Source of the DNA: Streptomyces sp. NBC_00576
Lineage (GTDB): Bacteria; Actinomycetota; Actinomycetes; Streptomycetales; Streptomycetaceae
Reading direction: 5' to 3'
Assembly: GCF_036345175.1 (NCBI RefSeq)
Contig: NZ_CP107780.1
Location: forward strand, 6,014,001-6,078,000
Length of the DNA stretch: 64,000 bases
A model generated the notes under the pieces. It was not told where the DNA came from and ran no database searches. It was given only the letters and a program-made list of their open reading frames with translations. The translations under genes and the position numbers were made by a program. Shown here piece after piece: positions 26,385 to 34,434 of this stretch; positions within the stretch are counted from its first letter, which is position 1; every line of letters starts with the position of its first letter.

Positions 26385-26423
26385 GGAAACTGCTCATCAA
26401 TTCCGTGGAAACGCATCGGAAAC
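26385..26423 (+). promoter_or_regulatory. GAAAC array, GlnR-site-like
   Basis: GGAAAC occurs at 26385, 26407 and 26418, so copies are 22 and 11 bp apart, one helical turn or two. GlnR of Streptomyces binds half-sites gTnAC and GaAAC spaced 11 bp centre to centre. The gTnAC partner is not well matched, so this is tentative. The site precedes urtA by about 70-105 bp in an AT-rich tract. Confidence 0.4.
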
Positions 26424-26491
26424 AGTGAACTCGCAGGCTGTGGACCGCACATCTCCCCATCTCGTTCCCTTCTCCCCAAGGGCGGTTCTGC

Positions 26492-27745
26492 ATGTCTGGG
26501 CTCAGTTTCAGCAGGCGTGGTCTGTTGGCCGGAGTGTCCGCGGCCGGCGCGTCCGCCGCTCTCAGCGCCTGTGGCGCCAAGACCGGTTCCGGCACGTCCT
26601 CCGACGCGGGCGTCAAGGCCGACACCTCTGGCAGCACGGTCAAGGTGGGTCTGCTCAACTCCCTCTCCGGCACGATGGCCATCAGCGAAGTCACCGTCCA
26701 CAACGCGCTGTTGCTCGCCGTCAAGGAGATCAACGCGGCCGGCGGGGTGCTGGGCAAGAAGCTGAACCCCGTCAGCCAGGACGGCGCCTCCGACTGGCCG
26801 ACCTTCGCGGAGAAGGCGGAGGCCCTGATCAAGGACGACAAGGTCGTCGCCACCTTCGGCTGCTGGACCTCCTCCAGCCGTAAGGCGGTCAAGCCGGTCT
26901 TCGAGCGGTACAAGTCGCTGCTCTTCTACCCCGTGCAGTACGAGGGACTTGAGGAGTCGCCGTACATCTTCTACACCGGCGCGACCACCAACCAGCAGAT
27001 CGTCCCGGCGCTCGACTACCTGAAGAAGCAGGGCCTGACCAAGCTGTACCTGGTCGGCAGCGACTACGTCTTCCCGCGCACCGCCAACAAGATCATCAAG
27101 GCGTACGCGGAGGCCAAGGGCATGAAGGTGGTCGGCGAGGACTACGCGCCGCTCGGCTCCACCGAGTTCAGCACGATCGTCAACAAGGTCAAGGACTCCG
27201 GCGCGGACGCCGTGTTCAACACCCTCAACGGTGACAGCAACGTGGCCTTCTTCAAGGAGTACAAGTCCTCCGGGATGACCGCGAAGAGCATGCCGGTGCT
27301 GTCCGTCTCCATCGCCGAGGAGGAGGTGAAGAGCATCGGAACCCAGTACCTGGAAGGCCAGTTGACGGCCTGGAACTACTACCAGACGACGCCCGGCGCC
27401 GCGAACACCAAGTTCGTCGCCGCCTACCAGGCCGCGTACGGCAAGGGGAAGCCGACCAGCGACCCGATGGAGGCCGCGTACGTCTCGGTCTACCTCTGGA
27501 AGGAGATGGTCGAGAAGGCCGGCTCCTTCGACGTCGCCAAGGTGAAGGCCGCCTCGGACGGCATCACCTTCGCCGCCCCCGAAGGTGAGGTCACCGTCGA
27601 CGGCGCGAGCCAGCACGTCTACAAGACCGCCCGGATAGGCAAGGTCGGCGCGGACGGACTCATCACCGAGGTGTGGAACTCGGGCAAGCCGATCAAGCCG
27701 GACCCCTTCCTCAAGGGCTACGACTGGGCGTCGGGCCTTTCCTGA
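26492..27745 (+). CDS. urtA: Urea ABC transporter substrate-binding lipoprotein
   Basis: A 417-residue lipoprotein receptor for urea. The N-terminus SRRGLLAGVSAAGASAALSAC is a Tat-like twin-arginine signal ending in a lipobox with Cys27. The mature part has the UrtA pattern: VGLLNSLSGTMAISEVTVHNALLLAVKEINAAGG, GCWTSSSRKAVKPVFE, LFYPVQYEGLE and the DPMEAAYVSVYLW C-terminal helix. AAGGGCGG precedes the ATG by 6 nt. It opens the five-gene urt operon; an inverted-repeat element separates it from urtB. Confidence 0.95.
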   Translation: MSGLSFSRRGLLAGVSAAGASAALSACGAKTGSGTSSDAGVKADTSGSTVKVGLLNSLSGTMAISEVTVHNALLLAVKEINAAGGVLGKKLNPVSQDGASDWPTFAEKAEALIKDDKVVATFGCWTSSSRKAVKPVFERYKSLLFYPVQYEGLEESPYIFYTGATTNQQIVPALDYLKKQGLTKLYLVGSDYVFPRTANKIIKAYAEAKGMKVVGEDYAPLGSTEFSTIVNKVKDSGADAVFNTLNGDSNVAFFKEYKSSGMTAKSMPVLSVSIAEEEVKSIGTQYLEGQLTAWNYYQTTPGAANTKFVAAYQAAYGKGKPTSDPMEAAYVSVYLWKEMVEKAGSFDVAKVKAASDGITFAAPEGEVTVDGASQHVYKTARIGKVGADGLITEVWNSGKPIKPDPFLKGYDWASGLS

Positions 27746-27756
27746 GCGAAGTTCTC

Positions 27757-27902
27757 CGCCCCCGCCGCCCCTACCCGTCCCATCCCGTTCCTGGGAGCTG
27801 CGCGATCACGCCCCGGCCGGCATCATCCAGCCCCTCCGGCGTTTGAGGAGCGGGGTCCGGGGCGGAGCCCCAGGGATGGGACGGGTAGGGGCGGCGGGGG
27901 CG
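27757..27902. repeat. Streptomyces intergenic inverted-repeat element, copy 2
   Basis: Arms CGCCCCCGCCGCCCCTACCC and GGGTAGGGGCGGCGGGGGCG are fully complementary over about 28 bp, enclosing CCCCTCCGGCGTTTGAGGAG and GTCCGGGGCGGAGCCCC. The same modules occur at 19015-19170. It interrupts the urt operon between urtA and urtB; a partial read-through structure here would leave more urtA than urtB message, a pattern common for binding-protein genes. Confidence 0.8.
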
Positions 27903-27967
27903 AGAAGAGCGCTCGGACCCCCCACGCACCGAAACCCCGCACCCCGTCCCCGACCAGGAGCCGCTCC

Positions 27968-28855
27968 GTGACGGTCATCCTCAACCAGTCCTTCACCGGC
28001 ATCAGCATCGGTGCCGTCCTTCTGCTCATCGCGCTCGGCCTGACCCTGACCTTCGGTCAGATGGGCGTGATCAACATGGCGCACGGCGAGTTCATCATGG
28101 CCGGTGCCTACACGACGTACGTCCTGCAGAAGTCCATCAGCAGCGCCGGCATCTCGCTGCTGGTCGCGCTGCCCGTGGCGTTCGTCGTCGCGGGTCTGAT
28201 GGGCGCGCTGCTGGAATGGCTCCTCATCCGGCGCCTGTACACCCGCCCGCTGGACACGCTGCTGGTCACCTGGGGTGTCTCGCTGATGCTCCAGCAACTG
28301 GCCCGGGACGTCTTCGGCGCCCCGAACGTCCAGACGCACGCGCCCGACCTGCTCACCGACAACGTCTCGGTGGGCGGCGGGATCACCCTCGCCAACAGCC
28401 GCCTGTTCATCCTCGGCCTCGCCCTCCTCTGCGTCCTCGCCCTCACCCTCATCCTCCGTACGACCCCGCTGGGCCGCCGGATCCGGGCGGTCGTCCAGAA
28501 CCGGGACCTCGCCGAGGTGTCGGGCATCGCGACCGGCCAGGTCGACCGGATGACGTTCTTCATCGGCTCGGGCCTCGCGGGAGTGGCCGGCGTCGCGCTC
28601 ACCCTCGTGGGCCCGATCGGCCCGACGATGGGCACCAACTACATCGTCGACGCCTTCCTGGTCGTAGTCGTGGGTGGCATCGGCCAGTTGAAGGGCAGCG
28701 TGATCACCGCGTTCGCACTCGGCGTCCTTCAATCCGTCCTCGAATACTCGACAACGGTGAGCGTCGCGAAGGTCATCGTCCTGGTGGCGATCGTCGCCTT
28801 CCTCCAGTGGCGACCGCAGGGCCTGTACACACTGCGCACCCGGAGCCTGGCATGA
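27968..28855 (+). CDS. urtB: Urea ABC transporter permease UrtB
   Basis: A 295-residue inner-membrane permease of the branched-chain amino acid (LivH) type, specialised for urea. The N-terminal GISIGAVLLLIALGLTLTFGQMGVINMAHGEFIMAGAY is the family signature. The coupling region is NRDLAEVSGIATGQVDRMTFFIGSGLAGVAGVALTLVGPI. GTG at 27968 follows CAGGAGCC. The stop overlaps urtC by ATGA. Confidence 0.95.
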   Translation: MTVILNQSFTGISIGAVLLLIALGLTLTFGQMGVINMAHGEFIMAGAYTTYVLQKSISSAGISLLVALPVAFVVAGLMGALLEWLLIRRLYTRPLDTLLVTWGVSLMLQQLARDVFGAPNVQTHAPDLLTDNVSVGGGITLANSRLFILGLALLCVLALTLILRTTPLGRRIRAVVQNRDLAEVSGIATGQVDRMTFFIGSGLAGVAGVALTLVGPIGPTMGTNYIVDAFLVVVVGGIGQLKGSVITAFALGVLQSVLEYSTTVSVAKVIVLVAIVAFLQWRPQGLYTLRTRSLA

Positions 28856-29991
28856 CGACAACGACCAAGCCGGCAGAGGCAGTTACCCCGCCGCCACCGC
28901 AACCTTCTTCTCGAACCCCCCTCCTGGAACGCCTGCGCGTACCCGGCGGCTTCGCCCTCGGAGCCGTACTCCTGCTCGCCATAGCCCCGTTGGCGCTCTC
29001 CGACTTCCGTCTCGCCCTTCTCGCCAAGTACCTCTGCTACGCCATCGTGGCCGTCGGCGTCAGCCTGGCCTGGGGCCGCGGCGGGCTCCTCGTCCTCGGC
29101 CAGGGCGTCTTCTTCGGCCTCGGCGGCTACGCCATGGCCATGCACCTCAAGCTCGCCGACGCCGCCGACACCGGCGAGAAACTCCCCGACTTCATGCAGC
29201 TGTACGGCACCGGGGACACCCTCCCCTGGTGGTGGGAGCCGTTCGCCAACCCGGTGTTCGCGCTCGCCATGACGGTGATCCTCCCCATGGCGGTGGCCGC
29301 GCTGCTCGGTTTCCTGGTGTTCCGGCGCCGGGTGAAGGGCGCGTACTTCGCGATCCTCAGCCAGGCGCTCGCCGCCGCGCTGTCCATCTGGCTGGTCGGC
29401 CAGCAGGCGACGACGGGCGGCACGAACGGCCTCACCGACATGCAGGGCTTCTTCGGCTACTCGCTCGACGACCCGGTCAACCAGAAGATGGTGTACTTCG
29501 TCATCGCCGTGGTCCTGCTGCTCCTGATGGCCCTGGCCCGCCAGCTGTTCGTCAGCAGATACGGCGAACTCCTCATCGCCGTAAGGGATTCCGAGGAACG
29601 GGTGCGCTTCCTCGGCTACAACCCGGCCAACGTGAAGCTGGTGGCGTACGTCGTCGCGGCCGGTATGGCGGGTCTCGCCGGCGCGCTCTTCGTCCCGGCC
29701 GTCGGGATCATCTCCCCGGCGTTGATCGGGATCGTGCCGTCGATCGGGTTCGTCATCGGCGCGGCGGTCGGCGGGCGGGCGTCGCTGGTGGGCGCGGTGC
29801 TCGGCGCGGTCGCGGTCGCGTGGGCGCAGAGCACGCTGTCGGACGCGTTTCCGGCCGGATGGACGTATTTCCAGGGCCTGTTGTTCGTGGTGGCGGTCGG
29901 CTTCCTGCCCGGCGGCCTGGCGTCCCTGTTGACGGTGGCACGCAACCGCCGTAAGGCCACGACGAGTTCGGGATCGGAGGTAGCGGTATGA
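28852..29991 (+). CDS. urtC: Urea ABC transporter permease UrtC
   Basis: A 379-residue second permease of the LivM type. After a Pro/Thr-rich cytosolic N-terminus come about ten hydrophobic segments; AIVAVGVSLAWGRGGLLVLGQGVFFGLGGYAMAMHL and RDSEERVRFLGYNPANVKLVAYVVAAGMAGLAGALF are typical of the family. It partners UrtB to form the urea channel. ATGA overlaps on both sides show strict translational coupling with urtB and urtD. Confidence 0.95.
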   Translation: MTTTTKPAEAVTPPPPQPSSRTPLLERLRVPGGFALGAVLLLAIAPLALSDFRLALLAKYLCYAIVAVGVSLAWGRGGLLVLGQGVFFGLGGYAMAMHLKLADAADTGEKLPDFMQLYGTGDTLPWWWEPFANPVFALAMTVILPMAVAALLGFLVFRRRVKGAYFAILSQALAAALSIWLVGQQATTGGTNGLTDMQGFFGYSLDDPVNQKMVYFVIAVVLLLLMALARQLFVSRYGELLIAVRDSEERVRFLGYNPANVKLVAYVVAAGMAGLAGALFVPAVGIISPALIGIVPSIGFVIGAAVGGRASLVGAVLGAVAVAWAQSTLSDAFPAGWTYFQGLLFVVAVGFLPGGLASLLTVARNRRKATTSSGSEVAV

Positions 29992-30779
29992 GCGGCGGTG
30001 GCGGTGGCGAGGCGCTGACGATCAGTGACCTGCGGGTCACGTTCGACGGCTTCACGGCGGTCGACGGCGTCAACTTGACCGTACAGCCAGGGGACTTGAG
30101 GTTCCTGATCGGTCCGAACGGCGCCGGCAAGACCACACTCGTCGACGCGGTCACCGGTCTGGTGAAGGCGACGGGCTCGGTCCGCTTCGGCGACGAAGAG
30201 CTTCTCGGGCGCCCGGTGCAGCGGATCGCGCGCATGGGCATCGGCCGTACGTTCCAGACGGCGACCGTGTTCGAGGAGCTGACCGTCCTCCAGAACCTGG
30301 ACATCGCCGCGGGCGCCGGACGCGGTGTGTGGACGATGCTCCGCCGCCGCAAGGGAGTTCCGGAGCCGGTGACCAGGGCCCTGGAGACGACAGGCCTGAC
30401 GGCACTCGCCGACCGCCCGGCGGGCGCACTCGCCCACGGCCAGAAACAGTGGCTGGAGATCGGCATGCTGCTGGTCCAGGACGTACGGCTGCTGCTGCTC
30501 GACGAACCGGTGGCCGGCATGAGCCACGAGGAGCGCGAGGCGACCGGCGAACTGCTGCGGCGGGTGAGCGAGGACCACACGGTCGTCGTCATCGAGCACG
30601 ACATGGACTTCATGCGCTCGTTCGCACGCAGCGTCAGCGTCCTGCACGCGGGCAAGGTGCTCAGCGAGGGCACGGTGACGGAGGTCCAGGCGGACCCGAG
30701 GGTCCAGGAGGTCTATCTGGGCCGGGCGTCGGCGCCCGAGGCCGCTGTCGCCCCCGTACCGGTGGGAGAGGAGGCGTGA
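29988..30779 (+). CDS. urtD: Urea ABC transporter ATP-binding protein UrtD
   Basis: A 263-residue ABC ATPase of the LivG type. Walker A is GPNGAGKTT, the signature region is degenerate (ALAHGQKQWLEIGMLL, a known feature of this subfamily), Walker B is LLLLDEPVAGM and the switch histidine is in VVIEHDMDFM. GIGRTFQTATVFEELTVLQNL carries the Q-loop. It is coupled to urtC by an ATGA overlap and to urtE by a few bases. Confidence 0.95.
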   Translation: MSGGGGGEALTISDLRVTFDGFTAVDGVNLTVQPGDLRFLIGPNGAGKTTLVDAVTGLVKATGSVRFGDEELLGRPVQRIARMGIGRTFQTATVFEELTVLQNLDIAAGAGRGVWTMLRRRKGVPEPVTRALETTGLTALADRPAGALAHGQKQWLEIGMLLVQDVRLLLLDEPVAGMSHEEREATGELLRRVSEDHTVVVIEHDMDFMRSFARSVSVLHAGKVLSEGTVTEVQADPRVQEVYLGRASAPEAAVAPVPVGEEA

Positions 30780-30784
30780 CGTCG

Positions 30785-31483
30785 ATGTCGATGCTGGAGA
30801 TCACCGACGTACGGGCGGGCTACGACCGTACGACCGTCCTGCACGGCGTGACCGTGACGGTGCCGAAGGACGGTGTGGCCGCCGTGCTCGGCCACAACGG
30901 CGCCGGGAAGAGCACGTTGCTGAGGGCGGCCATGGGCCTCCTGAAACCGACCGCCGGAAGGGTCCTGCTGAACGGCGAGGACATCACCCGCCTCTCCCCG
31001 CACCAGCGGGTTGCGCGCGGAATGGCGTACGTCCCGCAGGGCCAGCAGTCCTTCCCCCACCTGACGACGGCCGAGAACCTCCAACTCGTCGCCGACGGGC
31101 GGGCGGACGGCAAGGAAGCGGTCGCCGAGGCGCTGGACCTCTTCCCGGCGCTGCGTGAACTCTCGGGCCGCAGAGCGGGTTTGCTGTCGGGCGGCCAGCG
31201 CCAGCAACTCGCCCTGGCCCGCGCCCTGGTGACCCGCCCGAGCCTGCTGCTCCTCGACGAGCCGACGGAGGGCATCCAGCCGTCGGTGGTCGCGGAGATA
31301 GAGGAGACGATCCTGACCCTGGCCGCACGCGGCGGCCTGTCGGTCCTCCTCGTGGAGCAGCACGTGGGGTTCGCGATGCGGGCGGCGCAGCGGTACTACG
31401 TGCTGGAGGCGGGCCGGGTGACGTCGTCCGGGGACGGCGGAACGGGGTCCGAGCAGACGGTGAGGGCGGCGCTGAGCGTCTGA
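30785..31483 (+). CDS. urtE: Urea ABC transporter ATP-binding protein UrtE
   Basis: The second ABC ATPase, LivF type, 232 residues. Walker A GHNGAGKST, Q-loop MAYVPQGQQSFPHLT, signature LLSGGQRQQLALARAL, Walker B LLLLDEPTEGIQ and H-loop LLVEQHVGFAM are all intact. The ATG at 30785 is about 10 nt from GAGGAGG; a GTG at 30776 overlapping the urtD stop (GTGA) is the alternative. The operon ends 10 bp later in a perfect hairpin. Confidence 0.95.
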   Translation: MSMLEITDVRAGYDRTTVLHGVTVTVPKDGVAAVLGHNGAGKSTLLRAAMGLLKPTAGRVLLNGEDITRLSPHQRVARGMAYVPQGQQSFPHLTTAENLQLVADGRADGKEAVAEALDLFPALRELSGRRAGLLSGGQRQQLALARALVTRPSLLLLDEPTEGIQPSVVAEIEETILTLAARGGLSVLLVEQHVGFAMRAAQRYYVLEAGRVTSSGDGGTGSEQTVRAALSV

Positions 31484-31492
31484 GATGAAACC

Positions 31493-31531
31493 GGGAGGGG
31501 CCCGATCCGCACGACGGATCGGGCCCCTCCC
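31493..31531 (+). terminator. Perfect 17-bp hairpin ending the urt operon
   Basis: GGGAGGGGCCCGATCCG and CGGATCGGGCCCCTCCC form an uninterrupted 17-bp stem with a 5-nt loop (CACGA), starting 10 bp after the urtE stop. No U-tract follows, as is common in Streptomyces. Confidence 0.85.
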
Positions 31532-31692
31532 AGGACGTGCTTCTCACCCTCCAGCTCAACGGTCGCGCCGCCGTCCACCACCGCCCACACCTGCTCGGCA
31601 TCGAACGTGTGAAGGGGGCCCGTGGCACCAGGCCGCATGTCGACGCGCCACAGAGCCTGTCCGGCGCCGCCCAGCGTGGTCCGCCTCGATCA
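31516..31692 (-). pseudogene. Cupin-domain gene remnant
   Basis: A leftward frame encodes LGGAGQALWRVDMRPGATGPLHTFDAEQVWAVVDGGATVELEGEKHVLGG in outline, the first beta-barrel half of a small cupin (metal-site-like H in GPLHTFDAEQVW). It has no start codon before a stop at its upstream end, and after HVLGG the homology ends inside the terminator hairpin. The missing second cupin motif and missing start mark it as a decayed fragment. Confidence 0.55.
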
Positions 31693-31751
31693 GGCAGCCG
31701 GAGCGGTACGAGCAGTTTCCTCCGCACCGAATGCGTACTCCCACTTCCAGC

Positions 31752-32099
31752 TCACTCGCGGACTGCCTTCATGGCCTCGTCCAGGACAGAACTCAGTTCC
31801 TGCAACGCTTCCCGAGCAGTGACCGGATCTTCGTGCTCCAGATGGTTCTGTGCATGGGCGTAACGGACGGACAGATCGGGGCGACGCGCGATTTCGATGG
31901 TCCTGGCCCAGGCCAGGACCCAGCTCTGCACGGGCCTGAGGGACTGCCATTCGACCGCCAGGGCGAACGCCTCGTCCTTCTGGGCCTGCATCTCCTCCAG
32001 ACGCCCCGGATCGACGACGGCGAGGGCCGCACGCAGGGCGTCAGGGGTGTGCTCGGGACGGGGGATCAGCTCGTGTCCGTGGTCAGACTGGGTGCTCAT
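31752..32099 (-). CDS. DUF6247 family protein
   Basis: A 115-residue helical protein of a type common in Streptomyces: IPRPEHTPDALRAALAVVDPGRLEEMQAQKDEAFALAVEW, then a Trp-rich helix SWVLAWARTIEIARRPDL. I match it to DUF6247 from this N-terminal pattern; members often lie beside toxin-like or HTH genes. GGAGGACACG precedes the ATG at 32099. Function unknown. Its position next to the decayed HTH/DUF397 module suggests it belongs to the accessory patch. Confidence 0.78.
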   Translation of the reverse strand: MSTQSDHGHELIPRPEHTPDALRAALAVVDPGRLEEMQAQKDEAFALAVEWQSLRPVQSWVLAWARTIEIARRPDLSVRYAHAQNHLEHEDPVTAREALQELSSVLDEAMKAVRE

Positions 32100-32272
32100 C
32101 GTGTCCTCCTGGGGATGCCGTCGCCAGGGTATCGAGCCGGGGCGGCGGCCGAGCGAGCCTCGGGAGGAGGTGGGAAACGCGTCGGCGGAGAATCTGTCCA
32201 GGGGCGACGAGCTGACCATGGTGGGACCTGAGTCTTTCGTGCGGTGCAGCCGCTGACGTGCGCAGGCGTGCG

Positions 32273-33208
32273 TCAGGCGGCCAAGGGAACGGCAACCCGA
32301 CAATCGCGGCAGCGACCGGGTTCGGGCCCACGGAAACCCCGATCACAGCCGTCGCAGTTTTGGAGCGGGTGCCGGACGTGGACGGTCTCCGCCTGTGAGG
32401 GAGGGCCCCCGAAGGGTGCCGGAGGCGGCAACTGGGCGGCGAGGCGGTGGGCCAGGAAGGCGGCCGGGCGGCGCATGCCCTCGGGTGGGAGGTCGCTGAT
32501 CAGAGCATGCCGTACGGCGGTTGGGCTCGCGTCGCGCTCCAGCCAGGCGGCGACTCCGGGGGCGAGGTGGGCCGTGTCGCAGGTGGACAGGAGCAGGTCG
32601 GGGTCGAGGCGGCGGAGGCCGGCGAGGAGGTCGGTGGCGGCCTGGAGGATGCCCGGTCCGGCGTACGCGGGCTGCGGTACGGCGGGGAGGGGCTTGCGTG
32701 GGGCGCGCTTCTTGGGCGGGCCTGGGGTGGCGGGGTGCGCGGGGCGGGTCGGACGGTCGGACCCGGCGTCGGCATCGGCATCGGCATCAGGGTCGGCATC
32801 GGCAGGGCGCTCCGCGTGATGGCCCGGCCGGTTGCAGGAAACCGTACGGGTGACGATGCGACCGGCGGGGGTGCGTTCCCGGGAGCGGCGCAGGTAGCCG
32901 TGAGTTTCCAGTTCGCGCAGGGCGGCGGCGATACGGTCCGCCCCTTCCGGGAACCTCTTGGCGAGGGTCTTGATGTCGACGGGGGCACCGGCGGGCAGCG
33001 ACTGGATGTGGACGCTCAGCCCGATGGCGAGCAGGGACAGCTCGGGGTGCTGGGAGAGGTGGTTGCCGATCACCGTGAAGCGGGTGGTGTGGCGGGCGTT
33101 GTCGTGGATGACGCCCGAGACGCCGGAATTGGGGCGCCTGTGGGGGTGATTTTTGCCCGGGCTACGGGTCTGGGCGCACGAGGGCGCGCTAGGGTTTTGC
33201 GTGTCCAT
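32273..33208 (-). CDS. Winged-helix protein with C-terminal zinc finger
   Basis: A 311-residue relative, in layout, of the gene at 4247. A clear winged-helix domain (about 38-110) reads FTVIGNHLSQHPELSLLAIGLSVHIQSLPAGAPVDIKTLAKRF and RIAAALRELETHGYLRR. A DADPDADADADA acidic linker, a basic Lys/Pro stretch, a second helical domain and a CDGC ... CRDC finger follow. Probably a DNA-binding protein of mobile accessory regions; plasmid or phage replication-initiator-like N-termini look similar. ATG at 33208 is chosen over upstream codons, which lack conservation. Confidence 0.78.
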   Translation of the reverse strand: MDTQNPSAPSCAQTRSPGKNHPHRRPNSGVSGVIHDNARHTTRFTVIGNHLSQHPELSLLAIGLSVHIQSLPAGAPVDIKTLAKRFPEGADRIAAALRELETHGYLRRSRERTPAGRIVTRTVSCNRPGHHAERPADADPDADADADAGSDRPTRPAHPATPGPPKKRAPRKPLPAVPQPAYAGPGILQAATDLLAGLRRLDPDLLLSTCDTAHLAPGVAAWLERDASPTAVRHALISDLPPEGMRRPAAFLAHRLAAQLPPPAPFGGPPSQAETVHVRHPLQNCDGCDRGFRGPEPGRCRDCRVAVPLAA

Positions 33209-33456
33209 CGGGAAGGTGGTTCTTCCTTGTTGGTCAGGCCCTCGCATTGGGATTGCACTCCCGGCGAGGGCCGTCGTATGTCCGCTGTCTGCGGTTGTCT
33301 GTGGTGGTGCTGCTGCGCTGAGCGTAAGGCAGGCAACCGGGCACAAATCCACCTGAGTTGGCGATGTTCACTCGGGCGAGTGAGTTTGCGCGGAAGCGGC
33401 CGTGGTCGCCGTCTCCGGTGGGCGGGAGGGGTGGGGTTTGGTTGGTTTCTTTCTCC

Positions 33457-33742
33457 CTACGTTTCTTTGGAAAGACCGCTGGTCGCACCGGAACACGGAG
33501 GGCAGGGTTCCGGAGCGACCTCGACTTCGGCCCACACCGTCTTGCGAGGCCGCAACCCCGGAGCCCACCCCCCCCCAACGGTCGGCAAGCGCCTCCACAA
33601 GAGCGAGGCCCCGCCCGGACTCCGCGTCGTCAGATGGGAGTTGAGGACACGGCGGGCGGTCACCACACGTGTCGGTCACCTCGATGCGCAAAGTGGCGCC
33701 GATGACGTACACGGTGAGCCGGAAGGCGCGGCCTCAGCGGCC
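33457..33742 (-). pseudogene. RsbW-like ATPase remnant (deleted and frameshifted)
   Basis: Leftward frame GRAFRLTVYVIGATLRIEVTDTCGDRPP ... SGRGLALVEALADRWG is the C-terminal half of a GHKL (anti-sigma RsbW-like) ATPase: the D-box-like IEVTDT and the G-box GRGLALVEALADRWG. The N-terminal helices and N-box are missing. After RWG a run of nine G (33568-33576 on the opposite strand as C9) shifts the frame; with eight G the reading would continue to the family ending PRKTVWAEVEV. So the gene has both a 5' deletion and a frameshift. Confidence 0.7.
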
Positions 33743-33772
33743 TTCATCGAACAACTGCTGGGGGATACATGA
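33728..33772 (+). pseudogene. 3' end of a lost HTH/DUF5753 gene
   Basis: The 14 codons AASAAFIEQLLGDT and a stop overlapping the DUF397 ATG (ATGA) look like the C-terminus of an XRE/DUF5753 regulator, which normally precedes DUF397 with exactly this overlap (compare CFIERMVAEL before the gene at 3760). Upstream of it the frame enters the antisense of the ATPase remnant, so the rest of the regulator is deleted. Confidence 0.55.
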
Positions 33773-33981
33773 ACCGCAACACCTCGATAGAGGGCGCCTC
33801 CGGCCTGGCGTGGTTCAAGAGCAGCTACAGCAGCGGAAGCGAGGGCGACTCCTGCGTCGAGATCGCCACCGCCCCCCGCACCATCCACGTCCGCGACTCC
33901 AAGAACATTGAGGCCGGCCCCCGCCTGGCCTTCGCCCCCACCACCTGGGCCCAGTTCGTCCCGTACGTCACCCAAGACTGA
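33769..33981 (+). CDS. DUF397 protein (orphan)
   Basis: A 70-residue DUF397 protein: GLAWFKSSYSSGSEGDSCVEIA, then TIHVRDSKNIEAGPRLAFAPTTWAQFV. This is the normal single-copy form, unlike the duplicated gene at 3760. Its usual HTH/DUF5753 partner is reduced to a 3' stub, so it has probably lost its native promoter and coupled translation. Confidence 0.88.
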   Translation: MNRNTSIEGASGLAWFKSSYSSGSEGDSCVEIATAPRTIHVRDSKNIEAGPRLAFAPTTWAQFVPYVTQD

Positions 33982-34434
33982 CCAACAGGCTTCCCTGGTC
34001 AGGGCCCCTCCATCTCAGTCCGGTGTGACGGTGGCCACATCCCCGTGGCGTGTTCGGTATCCCGAATGCCTCGTGGCGGAAAACAGTCCGCGAGCAGGGA
34101 TCGCCATGCCCGGTGCGCCCCTGTGTGCGCCCCCGGGGCGGCGCCCGCCCGCGCTCCCGCCGGCCCTCTTGAATCAGCGCCCTTGTCGATCATCGGAGCA
34201 GCTCAGAGCCGGTAATTCGTCATGCGCAACAACGTGAACACTCCTGACCGTGGGGTGAATTGAGAGTTTTCCGCATGCTTCAACCCTGATATTCGATGAG
34301 TGAACTTTACGAGTATTATACCTTTGCTTTACCGGAAAGTCACCGTCCGAAATCCCTCGTTGACGGAGCGAATTCGCGCCCACTATCTTGATCCACGTCT
34401 TCAAAAAGTGCAGATGCGAAGGCAGGAGATGGAT
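33982..34434. other. Intergenic leader of the 34.4-40 kb cluster
   Basis: 453 bp without a convincing gene. The right half (34250-34420) is much AT-richer than anything nearby, with GAGTATTATACCTTTGC at 34310-34326, suitable for a promoter of the oxygenase-led cluster or a mark of acquired DNA. An inverted C/G-rich patch (GCCCCCGGGGCGGC) lies near 34130-34143. In-frame upstream codons from 34300 could extend the oxygenase but lack a ribosome site. Confidence 0.45.
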
